Translations under genes and position numbers: made by a program
Notes under the pieces: generated by a model
Told to the model about the DNA's origin: nothing
Databases searched by the model: none
What the model saw: only the letters and a program-made list of their open reading frames with translations
Shown here: one piece after another, positions 44,805-53,649 of the stretch
How positions within the stretch are numbered: the stretch's first letter is position 1
Layout: the number at the start of each line of letters is the position of its first letter
NCBI GenBank assembly: GCA_903930435.1
Contig: CAIYYN010000017.1
Location: 1 to 64,000, forward strand
DNA length: 64,000 nucleotides
Source of the DNA: an uncultured Hyphomicrobiales bacterium
Lineage (GTDB): Bacteria > Pseudomonadota > Alphaproteobacteria > Rhizobiales > Ancalomicrobiaceae
Direction: 5' to 3'

Positions 44805-46784
44805 ATGCGTTTTCTTCCCTGGGCACTCGGAATTGTGGCCATCGCGGCCTGCCCGTTCCTGATCACCAGCCCCTATTACCTGCATCTGCTCGTGACCATT
44901 GCGATCTTCGCCATCGTCACGCTCGGCCTCGATGTCGTGTTCGGCTATACCGGAGAAGTCTCGATCGGCCATGCCTCGCTGCTCGGCATCGGAGCTTATA
45001 CGGCTGGCGTGCTGGTCATGCATTTCGGCATCGGGTTCTGGCCAGCGCTGCCGCTTGGCATCATCGTCTCGGCGATTTTCGGCATGCTGCTGGCATTCCC
45101 GGCGCTGCGCGTGACGGGTCCCTATCTGGCCATGGTGACGCTGGCGTTTGGAACCATTGTCGCGATCCTCATCAATGAAATGACGGACCTGACCAACGGC
45201 CCGCTCGGCATCAAGCTGAACACCCCGCTGTTCCTTGACGTACGCCCCTATGCCGACGCGATCCCGCTGTTCAAGATGACGTTGAAGCGGATGAAGGACG
45301 TCGAGTTCTTCTATGTGACGGGTGCGGCGCTGCTGCTCACCATCCTCGTCATCAATCGCGTGATCCGCTCGCATATCGGACGCGCGTTCGAGGCCTTGCG
45401 CGACAGCCCGATTGCGTCCGATTGCATGGGCGTCAGCGTCTATCGCTACAAGGTCATGGCCTTCGTGCTGTCGGCTGGCCTCGCCGGGCTTGCTGGCGTT
45501 CTCTTCGCCTACTCGGAACAATATATTGCACCGAACAATTTCTCGTTTGATCTCTCGGTGCAGTTCCTGCTCGCCGTCACGATGGGCGGGCGCAAATCAC
45601 GGCTCGGTCCGATCATCGGTGCCGCGATTATTGTCTACATGCCGAACCTCCTGGCTGATATTGAGCTGTTCCGCATGATCGCAGCCGGGATCGCGATTAT
45701 CGCCGGGATCGCCGGGATCGCAGCGGTCGTGCGCGCCCCCGAAAACCGCTGGCGCATTGCAGTGCCCGTTGCGCTCTGTCTCGCGTTCTATGGTGTCTCG
45801 CTGGTGCTGCAACAGATTACGGACTTCAAGCTGACCGTCTTCGGCGTGATGATCCTGTTCGTGGTCTATTACCTGCCCGATGGCATCGTCGGATTCCTGA
45901 AGCAGCTGACAAACAAGCTTGGCCGGACCGGACGCAAATCGATTACAGCGGCCGTGTCAAGCGAAACCGGATCGGTCTGGGGCGAGCGTGGAGCCATCGC
46001 ATCGACTGGCCAGCCACTTCTGTCCGTGGAGACCGTCGTCATGCAGTTCGGCGGACTGAAGGCGCTTGGCGGCGTCGATCTCAGCGTCATGCCGGGAACT
46101 GTGCACGGGCTGATCGGTCCCAATGGGTCCGGCAAATCGACCATGATGAACGTCCTGACCGGGATCTATATCCCGACCTCCGGACGGGTCGTGTTCAATG
46201 GCCAGCCGATCTCCGGTCTGAAGTCCTTCGAAATTGCCAAGCGCGGCATCGCCCGGACGTTCCAGAACGTGCAGCTATTTGGCGAACTCTCCTGCGCTGA
46301 CAACATCATGGTGGGCTTGCATCATACCTACATGAGCGGCTTCCCCGGCGTTGCGCTCGCCCTGCCCCTGCAGGGACGCGAAGAGGCCCGTGCCCGGGCG
46401 CGCGCGCTCAGCATTCTCGACTTTGTCGGGCTGGCCGAACTGGCCAATGAAGAGGCGCGCAACCTGCCCTATGGCAAGCAGCGCCTGCTCGAAATCGGCC
46501 GCGCCTTGGCGCTCGACCCGAAGCTGCTGCTGCTCGACGAGCCTGCCGCAGGGCTGACAGCCCCCGATATCGTGGAACTCACCGCGATCATCCGCCGCAT
46601 CAAGGCCGAAGGCATCACAATCATCCTGATCGAGCATCACATGGATGTCGTCATGAGTATCTGTGATCAGGTGACAGTGCTCGACTTCGGCGAAAAGATT
46701 GCCGAGGGTCTGCCGGCTGACGTGCAGGCAAACCCGCGCGTGATCGAGGCCTATCTCGGCGGCTCTGCCGCACATGCAGCGTGA
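44805..46784 (+). CDS. LivM-LivG fusion: ABC importer permease plus ATPase
   Basis: A 659-residue fusion. Residues 1 to about 375 are a LivM-type permease (VFGYTGEVSIGHASLLGIGA, AFPALRVTGPYLAMVTLAFG); about 400-655 are a LivG-type ATPase with Walker A GLIGPNGSGKSTMMN, the family signature NLPYGKQRLLEIGRAL, Walker B LLLLDEPAAGL and the switch histidine in IILIEHHMDVV. A linker of about 25 residues joins them. Such fusions occur in alphaproteobacterial importers. livF follows 10 bp after the stop. Confidence 0.92.
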   Translation: MRFLPWALGIVAIAACPFLITSPYYLHLLVTIAIFAIVTLGLDVVFGYTGEVSIGHASLLGIGAYTAGVLVMHFGIGFWPALPLGIIVSAIFGMLLAFPALRVTGPYLAMVTLAFGTIVAILINEMTDLTNGPLGIKLNTPLFLDVRPYADAIPLFKMTLKRMKDVEFFYVTGAALLLTILVINRVIRSHIGRAFEALRDSPIASDCMGVSVYRYKVMAFVLSAGLAGLAGVLFAYSEQYIAPNNFSFDLSVQFLLAVTMGGRKSRLGPIIGAAIIVYMPNLLADIELFRMIAAGIAIIAGIAGIAAVVRAPENRWRIAVPVALCLAFYGVSLVLQQITDFKLTVFGVMILFVVYYLPDGIVGFLKQLTNKLGRTGRKSITAAVSSETGSVWGERGAIASTGQPLLSVETVVMQFGGLKALGGVDLSVMPGTVHGLIGPNGSGKSTMMNVLTGIYIPTSGRVVFNGQPISGLKSFEIAKRGIARTFQNVQLFGELSCADNIMVGLHHTYMSGFPGVALALPLQGREEARARARALSILDFVGLAELANEEARNLPYGKQRLLEIGRALALDPKLLLLDEPAAGLTAPDIVELTAIIRRIKAEGITIILIEHHMDVVMSICDQVTVLDFGEKIAEGLPADVQANPRVIEAYLGGSAAHAA

Positions 46785-46794
46785 GGACCAGGCG

Positions 46795-47517
46795 ATGCTG
46801 AAGATCGACCAACTCGTTGCAAGCTATGGCAAGGTCCGCGTCCTGCACGGGATCACATTGCAAGTAAAAAAAGGCGCGCTCGTCGCGCTCATCGGCTCCA
46901 ATGGCGCGGGCAAGACGACAACGCTGCGGGCCATATCCGGCATGTTGCGACCCCAGTCTGGCAGCGTGCAATTGGGTGATGCCGAAATCGCGGGCAAACC
47001 GGCCTATGAGATTGCCCGGCGGGGCCTTGCGCATTCGCCGGAAGGTCGGCGCGTGTTCCCCACCCTGCCCGTGCGCGACAATCTTGAACTCGGTGCCTAT
47101 CCACGCCTGACCGGTGCCCGCACTAAAGGTGACGTGGCTGCCGACATCGAGCGCATGTATGAGCTGTTCCCGCGCTTGCGCGAACGTCGCGGCCAGTTGG
47201 CCGGGACCCTGTCCGGTGGTGAGCAGCAGATGCTGGCCATGGCGCGCGCGCTCATGCTGTCGCCGGAAGTCCTGTTGCTGGATGAACCCTCGATGGGACT
47301 TTCGCCCAAGCTCGTTGAAGAAGTCTTTGCGACCATTGCACGCCTGAAGGCTGCTGGCATCACGATGCTACTCGTCGAGCAATTCGCTGCTGCCGCGCTC
47401 GAAGTCGCCGATTTCGCCTATGTGCTCGAAAACGGCAAGATCGCGCTCTCGGGCGAAGCCGCCAAAATGCGCGATGACCCCGCCGTTCGTGCCGCCTATC
47501 TAGGTGGTGGTCACTGA
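46795..47517 (+). CDS. LivF-type ABC importer ATPase
   Basis: A 240-residue ATPase: Walker A LIGSNGAGKTTTLR, signature LSGGEQQMLAMARAL, Walker B VLLLDEPSMGL and the switch His position replaced by Gln in LLVEQFAAAA as is usual for LivF. GAGGA precedes ATG 46795. It is the last gene of the importer operon; an inverted repeat (GGAAGGGCG / CGCCCTTCC, 47528-47565) follows without a T run. Confidence 0.92.
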   Translation: MLKIDQLVASYGKVRVLHGITLQVKKGALVALIGSNGAGKTTTLRAISGMLRPQSGSVQLGDAEIAGKPAYEIARRGLAHSPEGRRVFPTLPVRDNLELGAYPRLTGARTKGDVAADIERMYELFPRLRERRGQLAGTLSGGEQQMLAMARALMLSPEVLLLDEPSMGLSPKLVEEVFATIARLKAAGITMLLVEQFAAAALEVADFAYVLENGKIALSGEAAKMRDDPAVRAAYLGGGH

Positions 47518-47683
47518 TCGGAATCAAGGAAGGGCGCGCCGCGAAAATTGTGCAATCGCCCTTCCCAACTTCTCAACAATTCCAAAAGCTTCGAACATTT
47601 TTTGATGAGGCTGCCACACTGTTGGCTAATCTGTGTGGAATCGGCTACAAGACACATACACACAGATAAGAAAGTCCTGAAAA

Positions 47684-50443
47684 TTGGCCGATACCGAACA
47701 GCCCGGCAGCGGAAGCAGCGACGCTTCTGACATCAAGCCGATCTCCATCGTCGAAGAAATGAAGCGTTCCTATCTCGATTACGCCATGAGCGTGATCGTG
47801 AGCCGGGCACTCCCTGATGTGCGCGACGGGTTGAAGCCCGTCCATCGCCGCATCCTCTATTCGATGCATGAAATGGGCTATGACTGGAACAAGTCCTATC
47901 GCAAGTCAGCCCGTATCGTCGGCGACGTCATCGGTAAATACCATCCGCACGGCGACCAGTCCGTCTATGACGCCCTCGTGCGCATGGTGCAGGACTTCTC
48001 GATGCGCCTGCCGCTGGTCGATGGCCAGGGGAACTTCGGCTCGGTCGACGGCGATGCCGCTGCGGCCATGCGATACACCGAAGTTCGCCTCCAAAAGGTC
48101 GCGCACAAGCTGCTCGACGATATCGACAAGGATACGGTCGACTTTCAGGCCAACTACGATGCGTCAGAACGCGAACCCGTTGTCCTGCCTGCCCGCTATC
48201 CGAACCTGCTCGTCAATGGCGGCGGCGGTATCGCTGTCGGCATGGCGACCAATATTCCCCCGCATAATCTCGGCGAAGTGATCGACGCAACCATTGCACT
48301 GATCGACAAGCCGGAAATGACCGTCGAAGACCTGATGGAGTATATTCCGGGTCCCGACTTCCCGACAGCTGGCGTCATCCTCGGACGCTCCGGCATCCGG
48401 TCGGCCTATCACACCGGACGCGGCTCCGTCGTGATGCGCGGTCGCGTCAAGACCGAGACCGTGAAGGGTGGCCGCGAGGCACTAATCATCTCCGAGATCC
48501 CGTATCAGGTGAACAAGGCCACGATGGTCGAGCGTATCGGCGAACTGGTGCGCGAGAAGAAGGTCGAGGGGATCGCCGAGGTTCGCGACGAGAGTGACCG
48601 CGACGGCTATCGCGTCGTGATCGAATTGCGCCGCGACGCCATGGCTGACGTCGTGCTGAACCAGCTCTACCGCTACACAGCGCTCCAGTCGTCGTTCGGC
48701 TGCAACATCGTCGCGCTGAACGGTGGTCGCCCTGAAGTGCTGAACCTTCAGGATTTGTTGAGGGCCTTTGTCGCGTTCCGTGAGGAAGTCGTCACACGCC
48801 GCACACGGTTCCTGCTCAACAAGGCGCGTGACCGCGCGCACGTGTTGGTCGGTCTTGCCATCGCCGTCGCCAATATCGACGAGGTGATCTATCTCATCCG
48901 TCACGCGCCCGATCCGGCGACCGCCAAGGCGCAATTGATGGAGCGCAACTGGCCCGCCAAGGACATGGGTCCGTTGATTACGTTGATCGATGACCCACGC
49001 CACAAGCTTGAGGATGACGATACCTATCGCCTGTCCGACGAGCAGGCGCGCGCGATCCTCGAACTGCGACTGGCACGCCTGACCGCGCTCGGTCGCGATG
49101 AAATTGCCGAAGAACTCGAAAAACTCGCCCGCGAGATCGCTGATTATCTCGATATCCTGCGGTCGCGCGACCGTGTGATGGAGATCATCAAGACCGAACT
49201 CACCGAGATCAAGGCCGAGTTTGCTACCCCGCGCAAGACCGAGATCCTCGATGTCGAAGGCGACATGGATGATGAGGATCTGATCGCCCGCGAGGACATG
49301 GTCGTCACCGTCACCCACGCAGGCTGGATCAAGCGCGTGCCGCTCTCCACCTATCGTGCGCAGCGACGTGGCGGCAAGGGTCGCTCGGGCATGGCGACCA
49401 AGGACGAAGATTTCGTCACGCGCCTGTTCGTGGCCAATACCCATTCGCCGATCCTGTTCTTTTCCTCCAAGGGGCAGGTCTACAAGACGAAGGTCTGGCG
49501 TCTGCCACTCGCGGCCCCGCAAGCGCGCGGCAAAGCCCTGATCAACCTCCTGCCGCTCGATCAGGGTGAACGCATCGGGTCGATCCTGCTGCTGCCCGAG
49601 GATGAGGAAAACTGGGACAAGCTGGACGTGATGTTCGCCACCACGGGCGGCACGGTGCGGCGCAACAAGCTGTCCGATTTCGTCCAGGTCAACCGCAATG
49701 GCAAGATCGCCATGAAGCTCGAAGAGGGCGAAGGCATTGTCGGCGTGGAAACCTGTACCGAGAATGACGACGTGCTGCTGACGACCGCGCTTGGCCAATG
49801 CATCCGCTTTGCCGTGCCGGAAGTCCGTGTCTTCAAGGGCCGCGACTCCATGGGCGTGCGTGGCATCACGCTGGCCGAAGGCGACTCGATCATTTCGATG
49901 ACCATCCTCGGCCATGTGGATGCCGACGCCGACGAGCGTGCAACCTTCCTGAAGCGTCAGACCGCTGCCCGTCGTGCCCTGACCGGTGAAATCTCTGACG
50001 CCGAGATCGAGGGATCGGAACCGGAGGCAGCCGACGAAACAGAGGCAACAGCCGGTGACAGCGCCATGCCGGTCGAGCGCTATGCCGAACTTGATGCGCG
50101 GCAGCAGTTCGTGCTCACGCTGTCCGAAAACGGCTACGGCAAGCGGACCTCATCCTATGAGTACCGGACCACTGGTCGTGGCGGCAAAGGCATCGTCGCC
50201 ATGGCCGTCAATGAACGCAACGGCAAGCTGATCGCCTCGTTCCCGGTCGAGGACAGTGACCAGATCATGCTGGTGACCGACGGCGGCCAGTTGATCCGCT
50301 GCCCGGTTGACGGAATCCGGATCGCCGGACGTCCGACCCAGGGCGTTACCGTGTTCGACACAGCTGCCGACGAGAAGGTCGTCTCGGTCGAGCGCATCCG
50401 TGATGATGAGGACGAGACGGACGGCGAAAGCAGCGAAGGCTGA
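47684..50443 (+). CDS. gyrA: DNA gyrase subunit A
   Basis: A 919-residue type II topoisomerase subunit. It has the [20 protein letters not shown] start region, the catalytic Tyr131 in [10 protein letters not shown], the GyrA-box region and the beta-pinwheel C-terminal domain with an acidic insert (about 770-800) as in other alphaproteobacteria. The quinolone region reads [10 protein letters not shown]: the residue matching E. coli Ser83 is Gln92, that matching Asp87 is Asp96. No ATG lies before the conserved start, so TTG 47684 is used. A perfect terminator follows. The last codons are repeated in decayed form at 53.2 kb. Confidence 0.97.
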   Translation: MADTEQPGSGSSDASDIKPISIVEEMKRSYLDYAMSVIVSRALPDVRDGLKPVHRRILYSMHEMGYDWNKSYRKSARIVGDVIGKYHPHGDQSVYDALVRMVQDFSMRLPLVDGQGNFGSVDGDAAAAMRYTEVRLQKVAHKLLDDIDKDTVDFQANYDASEREPVVLPARYPNLLVNGGGGIAVGMATNIPPHNLGEVIDATIALIDKPEMTVEDLMEYIPGPDFPTAGVILGRSGIRSAYHTGRGSVVMRGRVKTETVKGGREALIISEIPYQVNKATMVERIGELVREKKVEGIAEVRDESDRDGYRVVIELRRDAMADVVLNQLYRYTALQSSFGCNIVALNGGRPEVLNLQDLLRAFVAFREEVVTRRTRFLLNKARDRAHVLVGLAIAVANIDEVIYLIRHAPDPATAKAQLMERNWPAKDMGPLITLIDDPRHKLEDDDTYRLSDEQARAILELRLARLTALGRDEIAEELEKLAREIADYLDILRSRDRVMEIIKTELTEIKAEFATPRKTEILDVEGDMDDEDLIAREDMVVTVTHAGWIKRVPLSTYRAQRRGGKGRSGMATKDEDFVTRLFVANTHSPILFFSSKGQVYKTKVWRLPLAAPQARGKALINLLPLDQGERIGSILLLPEDEENWDKLDVMFATTGGTVRRNKLSDFVQVNRNGKIAMKLEEGEGIVGVETCTENDDVLLTTALGQCIRFAVPEVRVFKGRDSMGVRGITLAEGDSIISMTILGHVDADADERATFLKRQTAARRALTGEISDAEIEGSEPEAADETEATAGDSAMPVERYAELDARQQFVLTLSENGYGKRTSSYEYRTTGRGGKGIVAMAVNERNGKLIASFPVEDSDQIMLVTDGGQLIRCPVDGIRIAGRPTQGVTVFDTAADEKVVSVERIRDDEDETDGESSEG

Positions 50444-50461
50444 TTTTGGGCTAGAGAAATT

Positions 50462-50495
50462 GCCGACGGACCCAAACCGGTCCGTCGGCTTTTTG
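50462..50495 (+). terminator. rho-independent terminator of gyrA
   Basis: GCCGACGGACC and GGTCCGTCGGC form eleven perfect pairs around a six-base loop, followed by five T. It lies 18 bp after the gyrA stop and ahead of the convergent sulfotransferase gene. Confidence 0.9.
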
Positions 50496-50510
50496 CGCAT
50501 TTGCGGAGAT

Positions 50511-52376
50511 CTAACTGATGCCAAGCTCCGCTTTCAGCGGGCCGAGCCACGGTTCATAGTCGCGCCAGCGACCAACTGACCTCGAATAGATCGGCTCGCG
50601 AACCTGTCGCGAACTCGCGGTCTTCACCAGGCGTTTGGCCTCGTAAAACCGAAGGCAGGCATCGTCCCAGGGCAGGCCGCAATAATCGAGGAGACGACGC
50701 GCTTGAGCTTCGGTATCAGCGACCATGTCTTCATATCGTACGTCGATGAATGCCCCTTCCGGCAGCACACGCCGCCAGTGTTCCATCAAACGCTGATATC
50801 TTTTATAGAAGCGACCAAGTTCACCCAAATCATAGGTGTAGTCCTGATTACCGGCAAAATAGTTGGTGAAACACGAGACGCATGTGTCCATCGGATCGCG
50901 GACGGTGTGAATGATGCGTGCGTTGGGCAGCATCAGGTGAATAAGACCGAGATAGAAAAAGTTGCTCGGTAACTTGTCGGTGAACTTTGCATCCTCCCGT
51001 GCGTAAGGTGCACAACGCGTAAGATACGCGCGTGCAAGCTCTCCGAAATCGGACGCATTCAGACCAGAAACATATTCCGGATAGAGAACAGCTTCGTTTG
51101 GGCGATCCTTTAACGCGAGTGCGGGAAGGATCGCGTTCAGGATCGGTAGTTCACCCGCCCCCACCACCTGTGGATGGCTTGCCAAAATCTGCTCAATCAA
51201 ACTTGAGCCCGATCTCGGCATGCCCATCACGAAGATAGGGCGATCGGAGGGATTGCCAGAACCAGACTTCGCCTTGATTAGCTGATCAGAAAACAGGGAT
51301 TCGATGCGGTCAAAATAACGAAAGGCAAATGCTTCGTTGTACGATAAATTCATTCGCTTCAACGCTGCGCCTTTTGAGAAATGATTGAACGCTTCGGCGT
51401 GTGCCGCAATATCTGCGTGGGCCTTGCCCAAAGCATAATCGAGAATCGCTCTATCCTCAGTTCCGAGCTTCTCTTCGCTATTGGCCAATGACAGCATTCT
51501 TCGCAAATTTGGGTCGTCACCTGTAAATCGATGGGCAATCGCATAATTTTGATAGAACCGACAAGACGTCGGTTCCAGCTCAATAGCCCGCTCAAGTGCG
51601 ATTTGTGCCTCAGCTAATCGCCCGACTTCGCTCAATAGTGTCCCAAGATCGTTAAAAGCATTAGCTGATGTCTGGTCCAGTGATACCGCTCGTCCGATAA
51701 GCTCAAGAGCGTCTTCGTGTCGATTCAACCCGCGAAGCGCACGACCCGTATTTAAAAGCGCACCGACGTGATCTGGCCTGTTCTGCAGAACTGCTTGGTA
51801 CCGAGCCAACGCAATAGCGGGCTCGCCGAGTTCCATTTGGATATTCGCACTACTGGTCAATGCATCCTCATGGTGAGGCTGGATCATCAGAATGCGTTCA
51901 TAATCGGCGAGTGCTTCTCGTTTTCGATCCAGCTTTCCAAGCACATAGCCTCGATTGAAAAGCGCATCGATATGGTCAGGCTTTAAACTAAGCGCCGTAT
52001 TCAAGCTGTCGAGTGCTTGGCTAAAGAGTTGTAGGCCGGTCTGCGCGACCCCTGCGGCATAGTGAAGCAAATCGACTTCAGGCCGACTGCGAAGCAACCG
52101 CTTTGCCAGCTTTAAGCTCTCATCAAACCGAGCTTGCTGGAGTATGACAAAGAGCTTTAAATACTGTGCTTCAACATGATTGGGCACTGATCTCAAGATC
52201 GCATCATAAAATTGTTCTGCTTCGGCCATTTTTGACTGCGAATGACATAACTTGCCATGCTCAAGCCAGGAGCGAATTACAACATCGCGCTCATGTCTGG
52301 CCGGTGGCTGCAGCTTCGGACGTAGATCAGCATGCGCTGATGCCAACGCATGCTGACGTCGCTGATGAGATAACAT
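50511..52376 (-). CDS. TPR-repeat sulfotransferase
   Basis: A 621-residue protein. The first about 330 residues are tandem TPR-like repeats (for example ALDSLNTALSLKPDHIDALF, ALADYERILMIQPHHEDAL, ALARYQAVLQNRPDHVGALL). The rest is a sulfotransferase domain with the PAPS 5'-phosphate loop FVMGMPRSGSSLIEQIL and a 3'-phosphate-type region (IIHTVRDPMDTCVSCF). It would sulfate a carbohydrate or protein acceptor; the acceptor is unknown. Base composition is clearly lower in GC than gyrA: a hand count of 51301-51360 gives 24 of 60, against 43 of 60 for 48001-48060. ATG 52376 or an upstream in-frame GTG/TTG could start it. It is convergent with gyrA. Confidence 0.88.
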   Translation of the reverse strand: MLSHQRRQHALASAHADLRPKLQPPARHERDVVIRSWLEHGKLCHSQSKMAEAEQFYDAILRSVPNHVEAQYLKLFVILQQARFDESLKLAKRLLRSRPEVDLLHYAAGVAQTGLQLFSQALDSLNTALSLKPDHIDALFNRGYVLGKLDRKREALADYERILMIQPHHEDALTSSANIQMELGEPAIALARYQAVLQNRPDHVGALLNTGRALRGLNRHEDALELIGRAVSLDQTSANAFNDLGTLLSEVGRLAEAQIALERAIELEPTSCRFYQNYAIAHRFTGDDPNLRRMLSLANSEEKLGTEDRAILDYALGKAHADIAAHAEAFNHFSKGAALKRMNLSYNEAFAFRYFDRIESLFSDQLIKAKSGSGNPSDRPIFVMGMPRSGSSLIEQILASHPQVVGAGELPILNAILPALALKDRPNEAVLYPEYVSGLNASDFGELARAYLTRCAPYAREDAKFTDKLPSNFFYLGLIHLMLPNARIIHTVRDPMDTCVSCFTNYFAGNQDYTYDLGELGRFYKRYQRLMEHWRRVLPEGAFIDVRYEDMVADTEAQARRLLDYCGLPWDDACLRFYEAKRLVKTASSRQVREPIYSRSVGRWRDYEPWLGPLKAELGIS

Positions 52377-52469
52377 GACCCTAACTCCGACACGGTTACA
52401 CACCTAAATTTTGCGTAACAGTGAATATCAATATTGAACGATGTCTTAAACTCTTCATTTCATTCAATC

Positions 52470-52493
52470 AGAATGAATTACACTATTCATTCT
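52470..52493. promoter_or_regulatory. inverted repeat upstream of the sulfotransferase gene
   Basis: AGAATGAAT and ATTCATTCT form a perfect nine-base inverted repeat with a six-base spacer, 94 bp before the sulfotransferase start. Operator is the most likely reading, but the AT-rich surroundings make chance symmetry more probable. Confidence 0.35.
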
Positions 52494-53160
52494 ATTACTC
52501 GTCTTCTTTTGACACCCTGAGATCCGGGCAATATTTTGACGCGACTGTCTTTCCGATTAACCTTATCTAGCCGCTGGCCTTCGGGCCAATCTCAAGCACC
52601 CACCAATGCAAAGCTTCACGCATTTCATTGATATTTATCGTTTTTCTGACTTTTTAATCCAACAGCTCGATAGCTCGACCGGGCCTTCACATGCAAAAAA
52701 GTCCAAGAGTCGCGTGATTTCGATCAACAGACTTTTCCAGAAAAGTGATTTATTCGAATCTTTTAAGATAATTAATTTTATTATAAAGTGCGTCTATATT
52801 GCTTAAGATCAGATAAATATAGTGACTATTATTACTTCTCTTTATAAGCTTTAGTCTATTTAATGAAATATTATGCATTATTTACATGATATTCGAATCA
52901 TATAATGTCTCTTACCTCATAATATATATTATATTTTGTATGTATTAGCCAAGCAAGTCATCATGTTTATCTCAATGCAATTAGCATCTTAAATCATCAA
53001 TTGTCGGGCTATCCGATAGAAAAGCGCTTGCGTCCGAAATATCACGACCGATAACGAACAAACCACGCGTTCAACTGAACTCGCAGCAGAGTCGTTGGAT
53101 GTGATCGCTATTGACTTCGCTTGCCCATTTTGACCCGGCCAGCATGATCAGCGCGATCGG

Positions 53161-53322
53161 GCGGTCATGCGTGAAGACGGAAAAGATTTGCGCGCCAGCT
53201 TCAAACGATCTTTCCGCATGGCCACAGACCCGACACTGGCGGTCACGGCGTTCGACTCGACTGCCAGCGACCGCATCCGTGATGATGACGACGATACGGG
53301 CGGCGAAAACAGCGAAGGCTGA
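53161..53322 (+). pseudogene. decayed duplicate of the gyrA 3' end
   Basis: The last 51 bases (53272-53322) match gyrA 50393-50443 at 47 of 51 positions including the stop codon; the frame reads RIRDDDDTGGENSEG against [16 protein letters not shown] in GyrA. Upstream in the same frame, VTAFDSTAS matches Gyr[10 protein letters not shown] and AVMREDGKDLRASF matches [13 protein letters not shown], but the about 30 residues between those blocks in GyrA are mostly missing. It is a shortened, diverged copy of roughly the last 80 codons with no start and no gyrase domain. Confidence 0.85.
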
Positions 53323-53649
53323 ATTGCCTGGTTGACTGAAATCGGATCGGATCGGATCAGTTTTAGCGAGAGGCCTCGGCATCCATGTCGGGGACTATCT
53401 CGCCTGCGGAGCCGTCACCAAGGCCAAAAGACAAGCTTCGACAACCATGAGCGATGGACTCGTTCTGCGCTTGATCGAAATGATCGCGCGCCTTTGCGAA
53501 AATCTCTAGTTGTGATCTAAGTAGTGGCACTAAACTTATACAACTAATTTTTCTAATATTATATGATCTATCAAGATTTTCCGCATTGTGGTTAAAATTT
53601 ATGCAGCGTTAATCCATGAGATGCGAGACTGCACAAGGAACTTTTATTG

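Larger units (their letters stand above)
52377..53649. other. long AT-rich intergenic region with decayed gyrA tail
   Basis: A 1273-bp gap upstream of the sulfotransferase gene and before the chemotaxis receptor gene. It is strongly AT-rich from about 52440 to 53010; a hand count of 52861-52920 gives 14 G+C in 60. It holds an inverted repeat at 52470-52493 and the gyrA-tail remnant at about 53161-53322. The remainder (53323-53649) has no recognised gene. Confidence 0.6.

Noticed and set aside
47614-47638. CCACAC / GTGTGG inverted repeat upstream of gyrA as an operator
   Set aside because: Only six pairs with a thirteen-base spacer; too weak to claim without comparison to other gyrA promoters.
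48482-49915. 477-codon open frame antisense to gyrA
   Set aside because: It is the complement of a highly conserved GyrA coding region in GC-rich DNA, where long antisense frames are expected. Its residue content does not resemble a protein family.
52860-52874. Second CtrA box in the AT-rich tract
   Set aside because: It reads TTAA-N7-TTAT, one base off the full site, in DNA of about 23% GC where such matches arise easily.
53323-53520. Possible transposase or gene remnant after the gyrA-tail copy
   Set aside because: Translation in all three forward frames gave no recognisable motif, and no terminal inverted repeats or target duplications were seen.
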